Below are positions 50,143 through 63,066 of a DNA stretch of 64,000 bases, piece by piece. Positions within the stretch are counted from its first letter, which is position 1; each line of letters starts with the position of its first letter. The notes below the pieces were generated by a model. The model was not told the origin of the DNA and searched no databases. It saw only the letters and a list, made by a program, of their open reading frames with translations. Both the position numbers and the translations under genes were made by a program. Source of the DNA: Streptomyces sp. NBC_00335 (GTDB lineage: Bacteria > Actinomycetota > Actinomycetes > Streptomycetales > Streptomycetaceae); contig NZ_CP108006.1 in the NCBI RefSeq assembly GCF_036127095.1, positions 868,001 to 932,000 of the forward strand, written 5' to 3'.

Positions 50143-50549
50143 CAGACCGACGTCGTAACGCCCTACGGTTCTCCGACGGCTTGCCGCTTCGGCCGCCCTC
50201 GCTCGGCCCCCGCCTCCTGACGGAGGCCCTTGACGTCATTTCACGCCGCATACGGTTCCGTCGCGCCGCAGGCACCATAGCCGTCTGCACGTCTGCTTCC
50301 GGGGACCGGTCGCACCCCGACCGATGGAGCAGGTCCGGAGGGAGCGCCTCAACCCGGCCCCGGCACCGGAGCCCATTCCCGGGCGTCACGGACCCTCACG
50401 AGCGTGCCCGAGAAGTGATCGAGTCCCATACCACCAGCCCCAGCGACCTGGCGTCGCTTCTCAAGATGTTGGGCCTGGCGCCGCCCGAAGAGCCGCACGG
50501 AAGCCGATCCCGTACCGAAGGCGACCGAGGCCACCCTGGGCCGCAGTAA
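50139..50549 (+). CDS. Protein of unknown function coupled to the small membrane protein (136 aa)
   Basis: MTDRRRNALRFSDGLPLRPP, then RLLTEALDVISRRIRFRRAA and an end containing SDLASLLKMLGLAPPEEPHG. ACGAGGAG lies upstream of the ATG within the previous gene. The middle part is arginine-rich and low-complexity. No family recognised; it may have decayed in part. Confidence 0.5.
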   Translation: MTDRRRNALRFSDGLPLRPPSLGPRLLTEALDVISRRIRFRRAAGTIAVCTSASGDRSHPDRWSRSGGSASTRPRHRSPFPGVTDPHERAREVIESHTTSPSDLASLLKMLGLAPPEEPHGSRSRTEGDRGHPGPQ

Positions 50550-50972
50550 CGGGCAGCGGTGATCGGGGGCAGGTCTGCCCGGCATCCTCTTCCGCTCCCG
50601 GGCAGTGCCGCGCACACCTACGCGTTGCGAGTCGCACTACGACCGAACCCCCGCCCCGTACCCGGGGACAGGCCGATCGGACGAAGTCCCCTGCGCAAGC
50701 CATTCGGAGGGGGACCTCAGCGGCAAGCCACGCACGGCGTCCAGAGCGAGCAAGCCCCGAATCGCCAGGGGCGAAGCCGGTGTCAGGCGGCCGCCCCGCC
50801 CTCCCAATGGCGTTTCACGTACCGAGTTCCGCCCTCGCCCGGCACGAATCCGGCGTCAGACGGCATATCTGAACCGGGTATCGTTGCTGGCGGCTTGGAA
50901 CACCGCCCGGAAGCGGTGGGACGAGCCTTTTCCACGCGGGCTCGCGAGCCAGGGGCGGACGGTGAGGAAACG
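50550..50972. other. Spacer before the MEDS pair, no gene seen
   Basis: A GGGTAT sequence lies at about 50877, but no G-N-N-T stands 14-16 nt before it, so it does not make a full SigB-type promoter. Confidence 0.35.
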
Positions 50973-51866
50973 ATGATCTCGCAGGGCAGCAGGGAGCGGC
51001 CGGTCCAGAGCCTTGGCCATGGGGATCACGTATGTCTGGCGTTCGCCGACGATTCCGAGCAGCGCCGGGTGGTCACCGCCTACGTGTCCGATGGGTTGAA
51101 GCGCGGTGAGCGAGTACTGTATTTCGCCGACCGCCAGAAGCCTGCCTCGGTGCTCGACTGGCTTCGGTCGACGCAGACGGATCCGGACGCCGCGTTGTCC
51201 AGCGGACAGCTACAGGTGATCGCTGCCAGCGACCGCTACCTGGTTTCGGGACGTTTCGACGCCATGGCGATGGCGGCCACCCTGCGGCAGGAGATGGCAA
51301 GCGCTGCGGCCTCTGGCTTCAAGGGATTCCGGGTCGTCGGTGAAATGAGCTGGGTCCTACGTGAGATCGCCGGCGCGGACGAGCTCGCCGCGTACGAGAG
51401 CATGGTCAATTCGGTCTTCGAGGGACAGCCTGCTTCGGCCGTCTGCCAGTACGATGCCCGCCTCTTTCACCCCGCTCAACTGCAGACCTACGACCACTGC
51501 CACCCGGGCACCGTGGAACTCTCCCCGCTCTACGAAGACAGACTGTTGCGGATCGTTCCCACCTTCGAGGAAGGGGAACGCACGATGCGTGTGATCGGCA
51601 CCGTGGACGACCGCACCACCGACGCCCTGACTGCGGTTCTGGACGCCACCCTCGACTGGGCCGGGGACGTGCGGGTGGACATGAGTGCGCTCGAGTTCAT
51701 CGACCTGGCCGGTCTGCGCGCTCTGGCGCACACCGCCGAGCGATACGAGCCGGGCCGCCGCCTGCGGGTGGTGGAACTTGCTCCGCTGCTGTGCCAGGTC
51801 ATAGCCGTGGCCGGGTTCGACCAACAAGTCGCCCTGGTCGTCACCTCCCCGGGAGCCTCGGCATGA
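50973..51866 (+). CDS. MEDS-domain plus STAS-domain regulator (297 aa)
   Basis: Residues about 10-175 are a MEDS sensory domain: SLGHGDHVCLAFADDSEQRR, VTAYVSDGLKRGERVLYFAD, VVGEMSWVLREIAGADELAA and ASAVCQYDARLFHPAQLQTY. Residues about 200-295 are STAS: MRVIGTVDDRTTDALTAVLD, VDMSALEFIDLAGLRALAHT. The loop lacks a typical serine (I-D-L-A-G-L). MEDS domains bind unknown ligands near redox or C1 metabolism genes. Its stop overlaps the next gene. Confidence 0.85.
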   Translation: MISQGSRERPVQSLGHGDHVCLAFADDSEQRRVVTAYVSDGLKRGERVLYFADRQKPASVLDWLRSTQTDPDAALSSGQLQVIAASDRYLVSGRFDAMAMAATLRQEMASAAASGFKGFRVVGEMSWVLREIAGADELAAYESMVNSVFEGQPASAVCQYDARLFHPAQLQTYDHCHPGTVELSPLYEDRLLRIVPTFEEGERTMRVIGTVDDRTTDALTAVLDATLDWAGDVRVDMSALEFIDLAGLRALAHTAERYEPGRRLRVVELAPLLCQVIAVAGFDQQVALVVTSPGASA

Positions 51867-52846
51867 GCAGCGTGATCGACGTGACCGCCTGGCAGCCCGA
51901 CCGGACCCCCCGGTTGGTGCACCAAGGCCTGGTTTACGGGTCCGACGAGGCGTTCTTGGCTGCGACCGTCCCGTTCTGCCTGGACGGTCTCCAGCATGAC
52001 GAGGCAGTCCTCGCCGTCACCACACCCGCCAACATCGACCTGCTGCGTCAGCAACTCGGCAGCGCCGCCGACGCAGTTCAATTCATCGCGGCCGACGACT
52101 GGTACAAGACTCCCGGCAGCACCCTCGGCGCCTACTACCGCTACGTCGACGAACGCACCGCCACTGGACGCCATTCCCAGGTACGCGTGATCGGTGAGCC
52201 CGTCTGGCACGGCCGCGACGCATTGGAAACCGACGAGTGGACCCGCTACGAGGCCGTCATCAACCTCGCCTTCGCCCACTGCCCGGCATGGATCGTCTGC
52301 CCCTATGACACACGGACGGTCCCCGACCGGATCGTCACCGACGCCCGCCGTACCCACCCGCAGCTGGTGACCGGCCCGGCTGCCGAAACAAGCGGTCACT
52401 ACGCCCCTCCCCAGGGCGCCGCCTGGCATCGGAACCCGTCACCGGTTCCCGAGCCGGGAAGCAACGCCGCGATGGGCTTCGGCACCGACTTGCACCACGT
52501 GCGCGCGTTCGTCGCCCGGCAGGCCGCGCAGCTGGGGATGTCCCCTCAGGGGGCGGAGCGTTTGACTTTCGCCGTCAACGAAGTGGCCACCAACGCCGTT
52601 CAGCACGGCGGAGGACGCGGCGAGGTCTCGGTGTGGCGTACGGGGCACAAGGTCATCTGCGAGATCAGCGACCCCGGCCCCACCCGCTTCCCTGCCGAAA
52701 CCGGGTGGACGCTCGGCTACCTGCCACCGGACCCCGGCCTGCCCCGCGGGCACGGCCTGTGGACCGTGCGCCAGTTGTGCGACCTGGTCGAAGTCCACTC
52801 CGGCACCCCGGCCACGGTCGTTCGCCTCCACCTGAACCTTTCCTGA
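51863..52846 (+). CDS. MEDS-domain plus HATPase anti-sigma protein (327 aa)
   Basis: The N-terminal MEDS domain (about 20-175) reads LVHQGLVYGSDEAFLAATVP, GEPVWHGRDALETDEWTRYE, WIVCPYDTRTVPDRIV. The C-terminal HATPase (about 215-325) has LTFAVNEVATNAVQHGGGRG and PRGHGLWTVRQLCDLVEVHS. The two MEDS proteins are coupled by a 4-nt overlap, so each partner of one switch carries its own copy of the same type of sensor. A broken relative of this pair is at 38.8-39.2 kb. Confidence 0.87.
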   Translation: MSSVIDVTAWQPDRTPRLVHQGLVYGSDEAFLAATVPFCLDGLQHDEAVLAVTTPANIDLLRQQLGSAADAVQFIAADDWYKTPGSTLGAYYRYVDERTATGRHSQVRVIGEPVWHGRDALETDEWTRYEAVINLAFAHCPAWIVCPYDTRTVPDRIVTDARRTHPQLVTGPAAETSGHYAPPQGAAWHRNPSPVPEPGSNAAMGFGTDLHHVRAFVARQAAQLGMSPQGAERLTFAVNEVATNAVQHGGGRGEVSVWRTGHKVICEISDPGPTRFPAETGWTLGYLPPDPGLPRGHGLWTVRQLCDLVEVHSGTPATVVRLHLNLS

Positions 52847-52928
52847 ATCACCCGGCCGGTCAGTGGGTCCAGTCCCGCCCGTGGCCGGGTCAGGGAATCG
52901 GGACCCGTGGCCCGGCGTTGTCCCACAC

Positions 52929-53342
52929 ATGGACGATGCACCCCGGTACGGCCATGAAGAGCTCGACCCGTCCGCCGTCGCGGCTGCGCGCGACCGCCTG
53001 GCGGCTGACCGCGACGACACGCTCGATCGGGTGGCCGCGCTGGGGCGCGACTTCGACGGGATCGTCGCGGCGAACGCCTTGGTCGCGGTCGACGACGAGC
53101 ACGACCCCGAAGGGGCCAGTACGGCCTTCGAGCGTGCCCACGTGGCCTCCCTGATCGCGCGGGCACACGACCATTTGGACGAGCTGGACCAGGCGCTGGA
53201 ACGGCTCGAACGGGGCGACTACGGGCAGTGCGAGGGGTGCGGCGCAACGATTCCGCCCGAGCGCCTGGAGATCCGGCCGGCCGCGACCACCTGTGTGCTC
53301 TGCGCCGGCTCCGACCCGCGCCGTCCCTCACACTCCACCTGA
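52929..53342 (+). CDS. DksA/TraR-type zinc-finger protein (137 aa)
   Basis: A coiled-coil (RDRLAADRDDTLDRVAALGR...LIARAHDHLDELDQALERLE) leads to a zinc finger, GQCEGCGATIPPERLEIRPA then TTCVLCAG (C-x2-C-x17-C-x2-C). DksA-like proteins bind the RNA polymerase secondary channel and modulate the stringent response. The ATG lacks a visible ribosome site. It follows the MEDS pair by 82 nt. Confidence 0.85.
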   Translation: MDDAPRYGHEELDPSAVAAARDRLAADRDDTLDRVAALGRDFDGIVAANALVAVDDEHDPEGASTAFERAHVASLIARAHDHLDELDQALERLERGDYGQCEGCGATIPPERLEIRPAATTCVLCAGSDPRRPSHST

Positions 53343-53433
53343 CGCCAAAGGCTTCTCGGCCGACCGCCGCTCATGCTGTCGCCATGTCCACGAGAGACGG
53401 CACTCAGCAGTTCTGGTCGGACGGACGGGCTCC

Positions 53434-53844
53434 TCAGCGAGCCAGGAGCTCGTCGAGAAGCTTGTCGAGGTCGAGGAACTCCTCCCCGGCAGCGACGACT
53501 GCGTAGGTGTCGTCCAGGAAGTTCCTCAGCGCGAGGGCGTCCACGAGGACAACGGCGTTGTCCTGCTGATCGGCGCTCATGCCGATCAGTTCGACGCGGA
53601 GTTCGTCGCGGCCGGACCCCTTGTCGGGGCGGAACGCGACGTCGCCCTCCCCCACCGGGCGGTGGAGCCCCTCGGCCAGCATCTGCCGGTCGAAGTGCCA
53701 CCGTGCCAAGACGTTGTCACCGTCCAAGAATTCCGCCTGCACCACGTACGGGTCTCCGCCGTCATACGCGAAGCGGGCAAGGAAATACACGTGACCCGTC
53801 GCCGTCTCGAGGCGCACGACGATCAGAGCAGACACACGGGACAT
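53434..53844 (-). CDS. SsgA-like sporulation and cell-division protein (136 aa)
   Basis: LARFAYDGGDPYVVQAEFLD, WHFDRQMLAEGLHRPVGEGD, VAFRPDKGSGRDELRVELIG and VVAAGEEFLDLDKLLDELLA match the SsgA-like (SALP) family found in sporulating actinomycetes. SALPs guide peptidoglycan remodelling during sporulation. GGAGG precedes the ATG at 53844 by 7 nt. It is monocistronic between a DksA-like gene and katG. Confidence 0.87.
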   Translation of the reverse strand: MSRVSALIVVRLETATGHVYFLARFAYDGGDPYVVQAEFLDGDNVLARWHFDRQMLAEGLHRPVGEGDVAFRPDKGSGRDELRVELIGMSADQQDNAVVLVDALALRNFLDDTYAVVAAGEEFLDLDKLLDELLAR

Positions 53845-54013
53845 CGATGGGCCTCCAGGGTGGGCTGTCAGCCACGCGTGTGCCCCGCTCCGCCCCCACC
53901 ACACTGCACCGATTGGGGGAACCACGAGACCGCAGGCTCTGGGGACCTCCAGATGGAGATCGTGACGACGGGGGTCTTCGCGCGCCCCCGGCACACCGAT
54001 ACCCGGGCGTCAT

Positions 54014-54036
54014 GGCCGGCCGGTGAGCGGCCGGCC
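54014..54036 (-). terminator. Short hairpin after katG
   Basis: GGCCGGCC (54014-54021) pairs with GGCCGGCC (54029-54036). It is 13 nt downstream of the katG stop. Confidence 0.55.
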
Positions 54037-54048
54037 AGCACCTCGGGG

Positions 54049-58304
<4,256 letters not shown>

Positions 58305-58317
58305 GACGATCGCATCC

Positions 58318-59283
58318 TCACAGGTCTCGCAGGGCGGGCAGCAGTTTCGTCTCTGCCCACTCCAGGAACGGCGTCTGGTGGTCGCCGCCTATCTGGATGA
58401 GGGCGACCTCGGTGAAGCCCGCCTCCGCGTACGGGCGGACCGCCTCGACGAAGGCGTCCACGTCGTCGCCGCACGCGATCGCCGCGGCCACGTCGTCGGG
58501 CCGCGCGTGCTGCGCGGCCTGCTGGAAGGCGGCGGGGCCGGGGAGCTCGGCGTTGACCTTCCAGCCGGCGGGCGACCAGCGGAACTGTTCGTGGGCGCGG
58601 GCCACCGCCGCATCGCGGTCCGGGTCGTAGCAGACGGGAACCTGCCCGATCCGCGGCTTGCCGGAGCCGCCGTACGCGCCGAACGCGGTCAGCAGCTCCT
58701 GCTTCGGCTCGGTGGCGATGAGCAGGTCGCCGTACCGTCCCGCGATCTCACAGGAGCGGTCCCCGGACACCGCGATCCCGATCGGGGGCGGATCGTCCGG
58801 GAGGTCCCAGAGTCTGGCGTTCTCGACGTCGAAGTGCGCGCCGTGGTGGCTCACGTACCCGCCGGCGAAGAGGGAGCGGATGATCCCCACGGCTTCTTCG
58901 AGCATCTCCAGACGCACGTGGGCGGCGGGCCAGCCGGCGCCGACGATGTGCTCGTTCAGGTTCTCGCCCGAGCCCAGCCCTAGCCGGAACCTGCCCTGGG
59001 ACAGGATCTGCATGGTCGCGGCCTTCTGGGCGACGACCGCCGGGTGGTAGCGGAAGGTCGGGCAGGTCACGTACGTCATGAGCGGGATCCGGGAGGTCGC
59101 CTGCGCGGCCGCTCCCAGGACGCTCCAGGCGTAGGGCGCATGCCCCTGGGACTCCAGCCAGGGGAAGGAGTGGTCCGAGATGACGGAGAAGTCGAATCCG
59201 GCGTTCTCCGCCCTCACCACATGGGACACCAGCTCGCGGGGGCCGGCCTGCTCGGTCATCATCGTGTATCCGATTCGCACCAT
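58318..59283 (-). CDS. F420-dependent LLM-class oxidoreductase, TIGR03557-like (321 aa)
   Basis: The luciferase-like TIM barrel starts MVRIGYTMMTEQAGPRELVS and has ISDHSFPWLESQGHAPYAWS, GRFRLGLGSGENLNEHIVGA and AVSGDRSCEIAGRYGDLLIA. This subgroup (glucose-6-phosphate dehydrogenase-like) uses F420. The substrate is not known. It lies 13 nt upstream of the HAD gene on the same strand, so the two form an operon. Confidence 0.85.
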   Translation of the reverse strand: MVRIGYTMMTEQAGPRELVSHVVRAENAGFDFSVISDHSFPWLESQGHAPYAWSVLGAAAQATSRIPLMTYVTCPTFRYHPAVVAQKAATMQILSQGRFRLGLGSGENLNEHIVGAGWPAAHVRLEMLEEAVGIIRSLFAGGYVSHHGAHFDVENARLWDLPDDPPPIGIAVSGDRSCEIAGRYGDLLIATEPKQELLTAFGAYGGSGKPRIGQVPVCYDPDRDAAVARAHEQFRWSPAGWKVNAELPGPAAFQQAAQHARPDDVAAAIACGDDVDAFVEAVRPYAEAGFTEVALIQIGGDHQTPFLEWAETKLLPALRDL

Positions 59284-59483
59284 GAAGGGCGCCTTGCCGC
59301 TATCGCGCCCTGGAAACCCCCCACCGCGACCATCTCGGCCCTGCGAGGTCCGTCGCCGCCCTCGGACGATCCGCCGGCCGCCGTCGACACGGCCGGGACG
59401 CCGTGGAGCCTTCCCGGCGCCGTCGGCCGGTCTACTGTGGGAAGGGTCCCGTCCCACGTGAGCAGCAGATGAGGCCGGCAACT

Positions 59484-60266
59484 GTGTCGACGTCGAGCCA
59501 TGAGATCCCCGGTACCCCCTGCTGGGTCAGCCTCCTGGCCCGGGACCTCCCTTCCGCCCAGAGGTTCTACGGTGCCGTGCTCGGCTGGGAATTCCGTCCC
59601 ACCCATCTCGGCGACGGAGTCGTCATCGCCTTCCGCGACGGGGCCCCCGTCGCGGGCATCGGCGCACTCACCGAGGGTCTCAGCCTGCCCGTGGTCTGGA
59701 CGCCGTACTTCGCCGTCGAGGACGCCGACGCGACGGCCGCACGGATCCGTGAACGCGGCGCGACCATGGCGGTCGGCCCTCTGCCCTTCGGCACCGGACG
59801 AGCCGCCTTGGCAGCGGACCCCGCAGGGGCCGTCTTCGGCTTCTGGCACGGCGAGGCCGTCCCCGACTGGTCGATGGGCCGCGGAAGCGCCCCGGCCTGG
59901 CTGGAACTGCGGACCCGGGACGCGTTCGCCGCCGCCATCTTCTACGGAGAGGTGCTGGACTGGGACAGTGAGCGACCCGGCAGCTGCACGGTCTCCTACG
60001 AACACGATCACGTCGTGCTGCGCCACGGCCACGACACCGTGGCCCGCATCAGCGGCGGCGCACTCGAAGAAGCCCCGGACCCCGAGGTGCGCCCCCGCTG
60101 GCACCTCCATTTCCACGTGCCCGACCTCGAAACCGCGATCGATGCCGCCACCGGCCTCGGCGGCAGGGCCGCCTCTCCCGTACAGACGTCCACCACGAGC
60201 CGGTGGATGGTTCTCTCCGACCCCGAGGGAGCGCTCTTCACCGTGGTGGCACCTCAGGACGCGTAG
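59484..60266 (+). CDS. VOC-superfamily protein with two glyoxalase-like domains (260 aa)
   Basis: Domain 1 (about 8-120): GTPCWVSLLARDLPSAQRFY, VLGWEF, ALAADPAGAVFGFW. Domain 2 (about 135-255): APAWLELRTRDAFAAAIFYG, EVLDWD, VLSDPEGALFTVVAPQDA. Each has the beta-alpha-beta-beta-beta module that binds a divalent metal. The substrate is unknown; some members give antibiotic resistance. The GTG at 59484 is 8 nt after GAGG. Confidence 0.85.
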   Translation: MSTSSHEIPGTPCWVSLLARDLPSAQRFYGAVLGWEFRPTHLGDGVVIAFRDGAPVAGIGALTEGLSLPVVWTPYFAVEDADATAARIRERGATMAVGPLPFGTGRAALAADPAGAVFGFWHGEAVPDWSMGRGSAPAWLELRTRDAFAAAIFYGEVLDWDSERPGSCTVSYEHDHVVLRHGHDTVARISGGALEEAPDPEVRPRWHLHFHVPDLETAIDAATGLGGRAASPVQTSTTSRWMVLSDPEGALFTVVAPQDA

Positions 60267-60309
60267 ACCTGGCCCGGTGCCGTCGGCAACGTTCGCCGGC
60301 CGCAGCGAT

Positions 60310-60417
60310 CGACATGCGGCTGAGGCGCTTCGGGACGGGCGCACTCGTGCGCTGACCAGCGACCCGTCCTCGGTGGCGGCGCAGGCCGGCTACGCGTCCG
60401 AGTCCCGCGCGCGGGCC
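60310..60417 (+). pseudogene. AraC-type HTH fragment
   Basis: AAEALRDGRTRALTSDPSSV then AAQAGYASESRARA matches the second helix-turn-helix of AraC regulators (A-A-x-x-L-x-D-G ... V-A-x-x-x-G-Y-A-S-E-S). It lacks everything upstream and ends after the motif. Confidence 0.5.
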
Positions 60418-60419
60418 TG

Positions 60420-60971
60420 GTCTCCTTCGCCGTCCGCTTCACGGAAGAGACGACGATGGTCGGCTACCCGAAGGCCCGGCTATGGGTCGAGGCGGAGGGC
60501 TCCGACGACATGGACCTGTTCGTCCTCGTCCAGAAGCTGGACCGCCACGGCACACCCTTGCAGCAGTTCACCGTTCCGAACCACGGGGCGCTGATGCAGG
60601 ACGTCACCGAGCACGGCGCGTCGGTGCTGCGCTACAAGGGATCGAGCGGACGCCTGCGGGTGTCCGCCCGCCACCTGGACGAGAGCCTGTCGACGGAGGC
60701 CGTTCCCGCCCACAGCTTCGACCGGGTGGAGAAGCTGAGCCCCGGCCAGATCGTCGACGTCGAGATCGACCTGCTGCCGATCGGCCTCCGATTCCTTCCC
60801 GGCGAGCAGCTCAGGCTGGTCATCAGCGGACACAACGCACTCGGGACGATCATGCCCGCGACGCGCGACTATGTCCCGCACAACCGCGGCAGGCACATCA
60901 TCCACACCGGCGGGGAGCACGCGTCGTACCTGCAGCTCCCCCTCCAGGGGGCACGACCCACTCAGGCGTGA
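60420..60971 (+). pseudogene. CocE/NonD-type hydrolase, C-terminal fragment
   Basis: VSFAVRFTEETTMVGYPKAR then LWVEAEGSDDMDLFVLVQKL, FDRVEKLSPGQIVDVEIDLL and RHIIHTGGEHASYLQLPLQG is the PepX-C jelly-roll domain of CocE-like serine hydrolases. The alpha/beta hydrolase part is gone. A second, diverged copy of the same end lies inverted at 62.48-62.74 kb. Confidence 0.75.
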
Positions 60972-61612
60972 GCGGCGGTCCGGCGGTCGGGACTGAGCAG
61001 GTAGGCGATCGCCATGTCGCCCAGCTCATCCGCGTAACGTCGCTGGGCCGCCTCGCCCGTGGCGCTGTCGGGGCGCAGGGTGTTGTGGAAGCAGGCGCCG
61101 AGGATGGAGCGTGCGACGGTGTCCAGCGCCGCTTTCGGGTCGGCTCGCCGGATCTCGCCGGCGTAGGGGGTCGCCGCCTCGATCAGGAGGCGGTGGATCT
61201 CGGTGATGGTGTGCGCGCCGCGGTCCAGGGACCTGGGTCCCCGTACGCGCAGGAGTTCCGGGAAGAGGTTGCTGCTGTCGGCGAAGGACTGCAGCAGGGC
61301 GTGCGCGTAGGCGTCCATGACGCCGGAGAGTGACGGGTCGGCCTCGCGCAGTCGCTCCGCCACGTACTGCTCGCGGCGTTCCAGCATCCGCTCGACGAGT
61401 GCGTTGATCAGCTGTTCTTTGTCTTCGAAGCGGCGGTAGATCGTGCCGACGGCGACGCCGGCGCGTTCCGCGACGCCGGTCATCGTCATCTCCTCCAGCC
61501 CGGACGAGGAGGCGATCTCCTCGGCCGCCTGCAGTACGCGGGCCAGTGTCGCGGCGCTGCGCGCCTGCCGGGGCTCCCGGTAGGGCGCTGGGCGGCCCGG
61601 CTCATCAGTCAT
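60962..61612 (-). CDS. TetR-family regulator (216 aa)
   Basis: The HTH is RVLQAAEEIASSSGLEEMTM then TGVAERAGVAVGTIYRRFED. The C-terminal domain (about 75-205) is a standard ligand pocket. The ATG at 61612 begins MTDEPGRPA; an ATG at 61621 is possible. It is divergent from the gene at 61.7 kb, whose promoter has repeated ATTCAC sequence that may bind this repressor. Confidence 0.85.
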   Translation of the reverse strand: MTDEPGRPAPYREPRQARSAATLARVLQAAEEIASSSGLEEMTMTGVAERAGVAVGTIYRRFEDKEQLINALVERMLERREQYVAERLREADPSLSGVMDAYAHALLQSFADSSNLFPELLRVRGPRSLDRGAHTITEIHRLLIEAATPYAGEIRRADPKAALDTVARSILGACFHNTLRPDSATGEAAQRRYADELGDMAIAYLLSPDRRTAAHA

Positions 61613-61650
61613 GCCCCGCATGGTATCCGCGGCGGTCTCAGCGGGTCGTC

Positions 61651-61705
61651 TTGACAAGGGGTGCACTCCCGTGGGTAACCTCGTAACGCGAACATGAATT
61701 CACAT
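61651..61705 (+). promoter_or_regulatory. Promoter and putative TetR operator for the gene at 61.7 kb
   Basis: TTGACA at 61651-61656 and TAACCT near 61676 make a housekeeping-type promoter. Just downstream, GAACATGAATTCACATTC and then further ATTCAC copies form a palindrome-like array around GAATTC, suited to TetR repression. Confidence 0.5.
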
Positions 61706-61734
61706 TCACATTCACATCATACGGAGGTTCCGCC

Positions 61735-62430
61735 ATGACCGACAACCAGACTTCTCAGCCCGTGACCGTCTCCCTCGAGTCGGGGCCCGCCGGTGGCGGG
61801 AGCATCGACGACTTCGAGCTCTTCTACGCCCGCCGGGCCGTGGACCGCTTCCGTACGCTGCTGGGACGCGAGGGGCTCCTCGACCTGCTGGCCGCGGACA
61901 TCGAGGAGGGCAACGCCTTCCTGCGCGAGAGCGCCCTCGCCTCCCACGGCGAGTTCAAGGCGGGCACCACCGTGCTCGCGACACAGGGCCTCACCTCGGG
62001 CGAATTCCTGGCCTGGATGGACAAGGCCTTCACCGGCGACGAGCAGCCGCTCCTCGCCGCACACCCCGAGCACTACGCGATGGGCACCGACGAGACCGGC
62101 GCACGCGTGGTCGAGAACATCGGCCCCCACATCGCCTCCTTCTACATGGGCGGCTGGGGCACCGACGCACTGGACTGGGCCAAGGACGCGACCGAGCTCC
62201 TCCCGGAGGCCGAATATCCCCGCAAGATGTCCTCGAACCTCTTCCTGACCGACGGCACCGTCGTCGGACGCGCCCTCATCCAGTTCGGCGACACCGCCGA
62301 CGGTTTCATCTCGAACCTGTCTGTGTACTTCCCCGTCGCCTGCCCCGACGAAGTCCTGGACCACCACCTGCGGCACTACGCCGTCGAGTTCCGGAACTGG
62401 ATCGTCGCCGCGGCGGAAGCCCGCGCCTGA
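61735..62430 (+). CDS. Protein of unknown function, probable TetR target (231 aa)
   Basis: After a short start, DDFELFYARRAVDRFRTLLG and LAADIEEGNAFLRESALASH, GGWGTDALDWAKDATELLPE, and FGDTADGFISNLSVYFPVAC appear. The fold may be NTF2/SnoaL-like, but no family is certain. ACGGAGG precedes the ATG. It is divergent from the TetR gene and ends at a hairpin. Confidence 0.65.
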   Translation: MTDNQTSQPVTVSLESGPAGGGSIDDFELFYARRAVDRFRTLLGREGLLDLLAADIEEGNAFLRESALASHGEFKAGTTVLATQGLTSGEFLAWMDKAFTGDEQPLLAAHPEHYAMGTDETGARVVENIGPHIASFYMGGWGTDALDWAKDATELLPEAEYPRKMSSNLFLTDGTVVGRALIQFGDTADGFISNLSVYFPVACPDEVLDHHLRHYAVEFRNWIVAAAEARA

Positions 62431-62442
62431 AGCACGACTGCT

Positions 62443-62471
62443 GCGGCGCCCGGCCCTGCGCCGGGCGCTGC
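62443..62471. terminator. 12-bp terminator
   Basis: GCGCCCGGC (62446-62454) pairs with GCCGGGCGC (62460-62468), and three more pairs extend the stem. It is shared with the inverted CocE relic. Confidence 0.65.
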
Positions 62472-62475
62472 CGAG

Positions 62476-62745
62476 TCACGTCGTCTTGACGGGGAGCTGC
62501 AGGTAGGAGGCACGGTCGCCACCCGTGTGGACGACGTGTCGTCCGCTGTTGGCGGGGGTGTACTCGCTGTTTCCCGGCATCATCGTGCCCAGGAGCGAGC
62601 GGCCGCTGACGACGAGGCGGAGCTGCTCACCCGGTTGGAAGACGAGCCCGACCGGGAGCAGGTCGATCTCGAGGTCGACGACCTCGCCCGGTGAGAGCCT
62701 TTCGATCCGGTCGAAGGTGTGGGCCGGTGGACCCGCGGCGAGGAC
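62476..62745 (-). pseudogene. Second CocE/NonD C-terminal fragment, inverted
   Basis: The minus-strand frame reads FDRIERLSPGEVVDLEIDLL, QPGEQLRLVVSGRSLLGTMM and GRHVVHTGGDRASYLQLPVK, about 70 percent identical by eye to the fragment at 60.4-61.0 kb. It lacks everything before the last 90 residues. Confidence 0.75.
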
Positions 62746-63066
62746 CCGTCCGCATCCGGCCAGGACGGCGTCTGGACCGACAGCGGACCCTGCTGACCCG
62801 ACACGGGCAGATCACGCGCGTGGCCGGGGTCCCGCTGACATCCTGGACCTGATCGAAACGCAGACCCTGCCCGGCCTCGCGTACGAGACCGTCAGCGCCG
62901 ACGGTCCGCCGGGAGAAGAAGTGATCGCCTCGGCCAGGTGCGCTCCTCGGCACGGACGCCGTCAGGTCGCGACACTCACTCAGCTACGAGATATCCACCG
63001 ATATGAGGCTATATTCCACATCTCGGAGGGCTACGGCGTCGCGGCCCATGCGTGAACGGGGCTGGG
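62746..63066. other. Spacer with no clear gene
   Basis: One plus-strand frame contains LDLIETQTLPGLAYETVSAD, which reads like protein but has no start or family. No structure of note was seen. Confidence 0.35.

Noticed and set aside
53990..54005. A GGGTAT on the minus strand near the end of katG
   Set aside because: No G-N-N-T element at 14-16 nt; the position makes no sense for a promoter.
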